DNA of 64,000 nt from Flagellimonas pacifica (GTDB lineage Bacteria > Bacteroidota > Bacteroidia > Flavobacteriales > Flavobacteriaceae). The notes below the pieces were generated by a model. It ran no database searches, had not been told where the DNA came from, and saw only the letters and a list, made by a program, of their open reading frames with translations. Made by a program: the position numbers and the translations under genes. Location of the stretch: the NCBI RefSeq assembly GCF_900215465.1, contig NZ_OBEH01000002.1:742937-806936 (forward strand), in the 5' to 3' direction. Shown here piece after piece: positions 60,976 to 64,000 of the stretch. Positions within the stretch are counted from its first letter, which is position 1; each line of letters starts with the position of its first letter.

Positions 60976-63837
60976 ATGATTAACTACGAAGAAAATATTG
61001 AGGTCAAGGGAGCAAGGGTCCACAACCTTAAAAACATAGATGTTACCATTCCGAGGGAAAAACTGGTCGTCATAACCGGGCTCTCCGGGAGCGGAAAATC
61101 ATCTTTGGCCTTTGATACCATTTATGCTGAAGGACAACGCCGCTACATTGAAACCTTTTCCGCCTACGCAAGGCAATTTTTGGGCGGTTTGGAACGCCCT
61201 GATGTTGATAAAATAGACGGCCTTTCACCTGTAATTGCCATAGAACAAAAAACCACCTCAAAATCCCCTCGTTCTACTGTCGGCACCATTACCGAGGTTT
61301 ATGATTTTTTACGTTTGCTTTTTGCTCGCGCCGGAGATGCTTATAGTTATAATACTGGAGAAAAAATGGTCAGTTATAGCGATGAGCAAATCAAAAATCT
61401 AATCATCGACATTTACCGGGAGAAGAAAATAAACATCTTGGCCCCTGTGGTCAAATCCAGAAAAGGACATTATCGGGAACTTTTTGAACAGATTGCAAAG
61501 CAAGGTTTTGTAAAAGTGCGTGTTGATGGTGAAATTTTAGATATCACCAAAGGCATGAAGGTGGATCGTTACAAAACCCACGATATTGAAATTGTCATTG
61601 ACCGTTTGAAAGTATTGGAAAGCGAAGATTTCCATAAACGGTTGAATGAAACCATCAATACGGCCATGTACAGTGGTAATAATGTTCTCATGGTCTTGGA
61701 AGAAGGTGAAGAAACCCCTCGCTACTTTAGTAGAGATTTGATGTGTCCCTCATCTGGCATTTCCTATCCTACTCCCGAACCGAATACTTTTTCATTCAAT
61801 TCCCCAAAGGGCATGTGTCCAAAGTGCAATGGTCTGGGCCATGTATTTGAGGTCAATGAACAAAAGATATTTCCTAATAAAAGTTTATCCATCAAAGCTG
61901 GTGGAATTGCCCCATTAGGAGAGTATAAAAAATCCTGGGCCTTTAAACAGCTAGAAACTATTGCCCAACGGTATAAGTTTGAACTGACGGATCCCATAAA
62001 AAAAATACCTTCGGATGCCATGGAAGTTATTTTGAACGGTGGCAAAGATAGTTTTGAAGTCGATTCCAAAACCTTGGGAGTAAAACGGCAATATAAAATT
62101 GATTACGAGGGGATTTCCAACTTCATTAAAACCCAGTTTGATGAAGCCAATTCCACCTCCATAAAACGATGGGCAAAAGAGTATATGGACAAGGTCTCTT
62201 GCCCCAATTGTGAAGGGGCAAGACTCGGAAAGGAATCCCTCTATTTTAAAATTGGTGAGAAAAACATAGCAGAATTGGCCCAATTGGATATTGCTGAGCT
62301 GGCCACATTCTTTTATGAACTTCAGGATAATCTTGAGGGCAATCAAAAGAAAATTGCAGAAGAAATTGTCAAGGAAATTAAGACACGAATTCAATTTTTA
62401 TTGGATGTGGGACTGGATTATCTATCCCTGAACCGAAGCTCAAAATCATTGTCCGGAGGGGAAGCGCAACGTATTAGACTGGCTACACAAATTGGGTCTC
62501 AGCTGGTTGGGGTGCTTTATATTTTGGATGAGCCCAGCATTGGATTACACCAACGTGACAATGAACGTCTGATTAATTCCTTGGTATCACTTCGTGATAT
62601 TGGAAACTCTGTAATTGTAGTCGAACATGATAGGGACATGATTGAGCATGCGGATTATGTAATTGATATTGGCCCCAAAGCAGGAAGGCATGGTGGGGAA
62701 ATAATTTCCGAAGGAAAACCTGAAGATTTAAAGCAATATCATACCCTTACTGCTGAATACATAACTGGTGAAAGGGAAATCCCCGTTCCGCAAAACCGAA
62801 GAAAAGGAACTGGAAAGAAAATAGTGCTTTCTGGATGTACAGGAAATAATTTAAAGAACGTTACGTCAGAATTTCCATTAGGAAAACTTATTGGGGTTAC
62901 AGGAGTATCTGGCAGTGGAAAATCTACCCTGATTAATGAAACCCTCTACCCTATCATGAATGCCCACTACTTTAATGGGGTCAAAAAACCTATGCCCTAT
63001 AAAAAGATAACAGGACTACAACATATTGACAAAGTGATTGATATCAATCAATCACCCATAGGTCGAACTCCACGCTCCAACCCTGCAACCTATACCGGTA
63101 CTTTTAGCGAAATCAGGGCGTTATTTGCTAAAACCACCGAAGCGACCATTAGAGGTTATAAACCAGGAAGGTTCAGTTTTAATGTGGCTGGGGGAAGGTG
63201 TGAAACATGTCAAGGAGGAGGCCTTAAAGTCATTGAAATGAACTTTTTGCCAGATGTATATGTAGAATGTGAAACCTGTAACGGAAAACGTTTTAATAGG
63301 GAGACCTTGGAAATACGATACAAAGGAAAATCCATTGCCGATGTTTTGGAAATGACCATTAATGAAGCCGTGGATTTCTTTGAGAACATTCCCAAAATCC
63401 ATAGAAAACTTAAAACCATCAAAGATGTTGGCTTGGGCTATATTTCCCTTGGGCAACAGTCCACTACCTTATCTGGAGGGGAAGCACAGCGTGTAAAATT
63501 GGCTACGGAACTTTCCAAAAGGGATACCGGGAATACATTTTACATTCTAGATGAACCCACAACGGGACTACATTTTGAAGACATTAGGGTGCTTATGGAA
63601 GTTTTAAACCAATTGGTAGACAAAGGAAATACTATTTTGGTCATAGAACATAATATGGACGTTATTAAAATGATGGACCATATCATTGATATTGGGTACG
63701 AGGGTGGCCGTGGTGGTGGAATGATCGTTGCCAAGGGAACCCCAGAAGAAGTAGCAAAAGACAATAAAAGTTATACAGCCAAGTTTTTGAAGAAGGAGTT
63801 GGACATTTCCAAGCGCAAGATTGCGCCTGCGATTTAA
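60976..63837 (+). CDS. uvrA: Excinuclease ABC subunit A
   Basis: 953 residues from ATG 60976 (961 from 60952). Damage-recognition ATPase of nucleotide excision repair. Two ABC modules are complete: Walker [10 protein letters not shown] (about 35-43) and GVSGSGKST (about 647-655), and two SGGEAQR signatures with the downstream DEPSIGLH and DEPTTGLH regions. The zinc-binding CPKCNGLGH and CETCQGGG segments are present. No second uvr gene is nearby, as is usual. Reading frame intact. Confidence 0.98.
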   Translation: MINYEENIEVKGARVHNLKNIDVTIPREKLVVITGLSGSGKSSLAFDTIYAEGQRRYIETFSAYARQFLGGLERPDVDKIDGLSPVIAIEQKTTSKSPRSTVGTITEVYDFLRLLFARAGDAYSYNTGEKMVSYSDEQIKNLIIDIYREKKINILAPVVKSRKGHYRELFEQIAKQGFVKVRVDGEILDITKGMKVDRYKTHDIEIVIDRLKVLESEDFHKRLNETINTAMYSGNNVLMVLEEGEETPRYFSRDLMCPSSGISYPTPEPNTFSFNSPKGMCPKCNGLGHVFEVNEQKIFPNKSLSIKAGGIAPLGEYKKSWAFKQLETIAQRYKFELTDPIKKIPSDAMEVILNGGKDSFEVDSKTLGVKRQYKIDYEGISNFIKTQFDEANSTSIKRWAKEYMDKVSCPNCEGARLGKESLYFKIGEKNIAELAQLDIAELATFFYELQDNLEGNQKKIAEEIVKEIKTRIQFLLDVGLDYLSLNRSSKSLSGGEAQRIRLATQIGSQLVGVLYILDEPSIGLHQRDNERLINSLVSLRDIGNSVIVVEHDRDMIEHADYVIDIGPKAGRHGGEIISEGKPEDLKQYHTLTAEYITGEREIPVPQNRRKGTGKKIVLSGCTGNNLKNVTSEFPLGKLIGVTGVSGSGKSTLINETLYPIMNAHYFNGVKKPMPYKKITGLQHIDKVIDINQSPIGRTPRSNPATYTGTFSEIRALFAKTTEATIRGYKPGRFSFNVAGGRCETCQGGGLKVIEMNFLPDVYVECETCNGKRFNRETLEIRYKGKSIADVLEMTINEAVDFFENIPKIHRKLKTIKDVGLGYISLGQQSTTLSGGEAQRVKLATELSKRDTGNTFYILDEPTTGLHFEDIRVLMEVLNQLVDKGNTILVIEHNMDVIKMMDHIIDIGYEGGRGGGMIVAKGTPEEVAKDNKSYTAKFLKKELDISKRKIAPAI

Positions 63838-63851
63838 TATAAAATATTCAT

Positions 63852-64000
63852 ATGCGAAAAGAACAACATCACAAGGGATGGAATGAAATAAAGACAAACG
63901 ACTCATGGGCCATATTCAAAATTATGGGTGAGTTTGTCAGTGGATTTGAAAAAATGAGTGCCATTGGTCCTTGTGTTTCAATTTTTGGTTCTGCTCGGAC
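63852..64000 (+). CDS. LOG-family (TIGR00730) protein, 5' end only
   Basis: 49 complete codons before the right edge. The SAIGPCVSIFGSART segment is the N-terminal Rossmann strand of LOG-family proteins, which include cytokinin-riboside-phosphate phosphoribohydrolases and lysine decarboxylase-like annotations. The catalytic PGGxGT and ER motifs would lie beyond the window. It begins 14 bp after uvrA and may be co-transcribed. Confidence 0.8.
   Translation, partial: MRKEQHHKGWNEIKTNDSWAIFKIMGEFVSGFEKMSAIGPCVSIFGSAR

Noticed and set aside
1-64000. tRNA, rRNA, insertion sequence or integrase
   Set aside because: No cloverleaf, rRNA segment, transposase or recombinase was recognised in any gap or frame.

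Overview
The window looks like a chromosomal segment of a marine Flavobacteriaceae bacterium (Bacteroidota), of the Muricauda/Zobellia kind. The reasons are an AT-rich genome, promoters of the Bacteroidota type (TAnnTTTG as the -7 box, seen perfectly at more than ten gene starts), A-rich leaders in place of strong Shine-Dalgarno sites, many lipoproteins, a SusC-type signature, and TPR-HTH and DUF4139 proteins typical of the phylum. No rRNA, tRNA, insertion sequence, prophage or CRISPR array was seen.

Layout. 1-0.9 kb: the 5' part of a surface lipoprotein related to cholesterol-dependent cytolysins, running off the left edge. 1.2-7.2 kb: a TPR-HTH sensor/regulator, a secreted S10 peptidase, a secreted EEP-fold hydrolase, an NTF2-like protein and a flavin monooxygenase. 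7.2-12.3 kb: the most accessory-looking part, with an intergenic repeat cluster, a lone P-loop ATPase with zinc-ribbon and winged-helix ends (possible defence gene), a two-gene segment bracketed by a 31-bp direct repeat, and a secreted ankyrin/beta-propeller protein. 12.4-20.6 kb: small enzymes and stress genes (amine oxidase-like flavoprotein, metallo-beta-lactamase-fold hydrolase, Crp-type regulator, serine hydrolase, ABM monooxygenase, DCC oxidoreductase, MscS channel, AlkD-like repair protein). 20.8-22.9 kb: a DUF4139 protein carrying an inserted SusC-type regulatory and plug module.

22.9-28.5 kb (minus strand): aroC, then a dicarboxylate/amino-acid symporter, an ATP-grasp ligase, an N-formylglutamate-amidohydrolase-like enzyme and a QEGLA-motif metallopeptidase (MATCAP-like), the last three overlapping. 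This is a candidate amide/peptide ligation-and-removal pathway of unknown substrate. 28.6-35.9 kb: envelope and redox housekeeping (LpxH-like phosphoesterase, fused FAD/Fe-S dehydrogenase, beta-barrel, TlpA-like lipoprotein, rhomboid, LpxL-like acyltransferase).

36-49 kb: a complete hexuronate operon. A divergent LacI-type repressor and a palindromic operator precede uxuB-like, uxuA, uxaC, kdgK and eda genes (glucuronate to pyruvate plus glyceraldehyde-3-phosphate), a three-part TRAP importer, and then a double DUF1080 lipoprotein and two Tat-exported Gfo/Idh/MocA oxidoreductases, which could supply uronate from glycosides through 3-keto chemistry.

49-57.4 kb: sterol-desaturase-like hydroxylase, NTF2-like protein, glmM, acpH-like, gamma-glutamyltransferase, a second ATP-grasp gene, and a LysR/DUF1338 divergent pair. 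57.3-60.3 kb: a LexA-like XRE-S24 regulator divergent from a radical-SAM DNA repair protein and its TIGR03915 partner, with four regularly spaced operator copies between them; this is a probable damage-inducible repair module. 60.3-64 kb: a conserved hypothetical gene, uvrA, and the start of a LOG-family gene.
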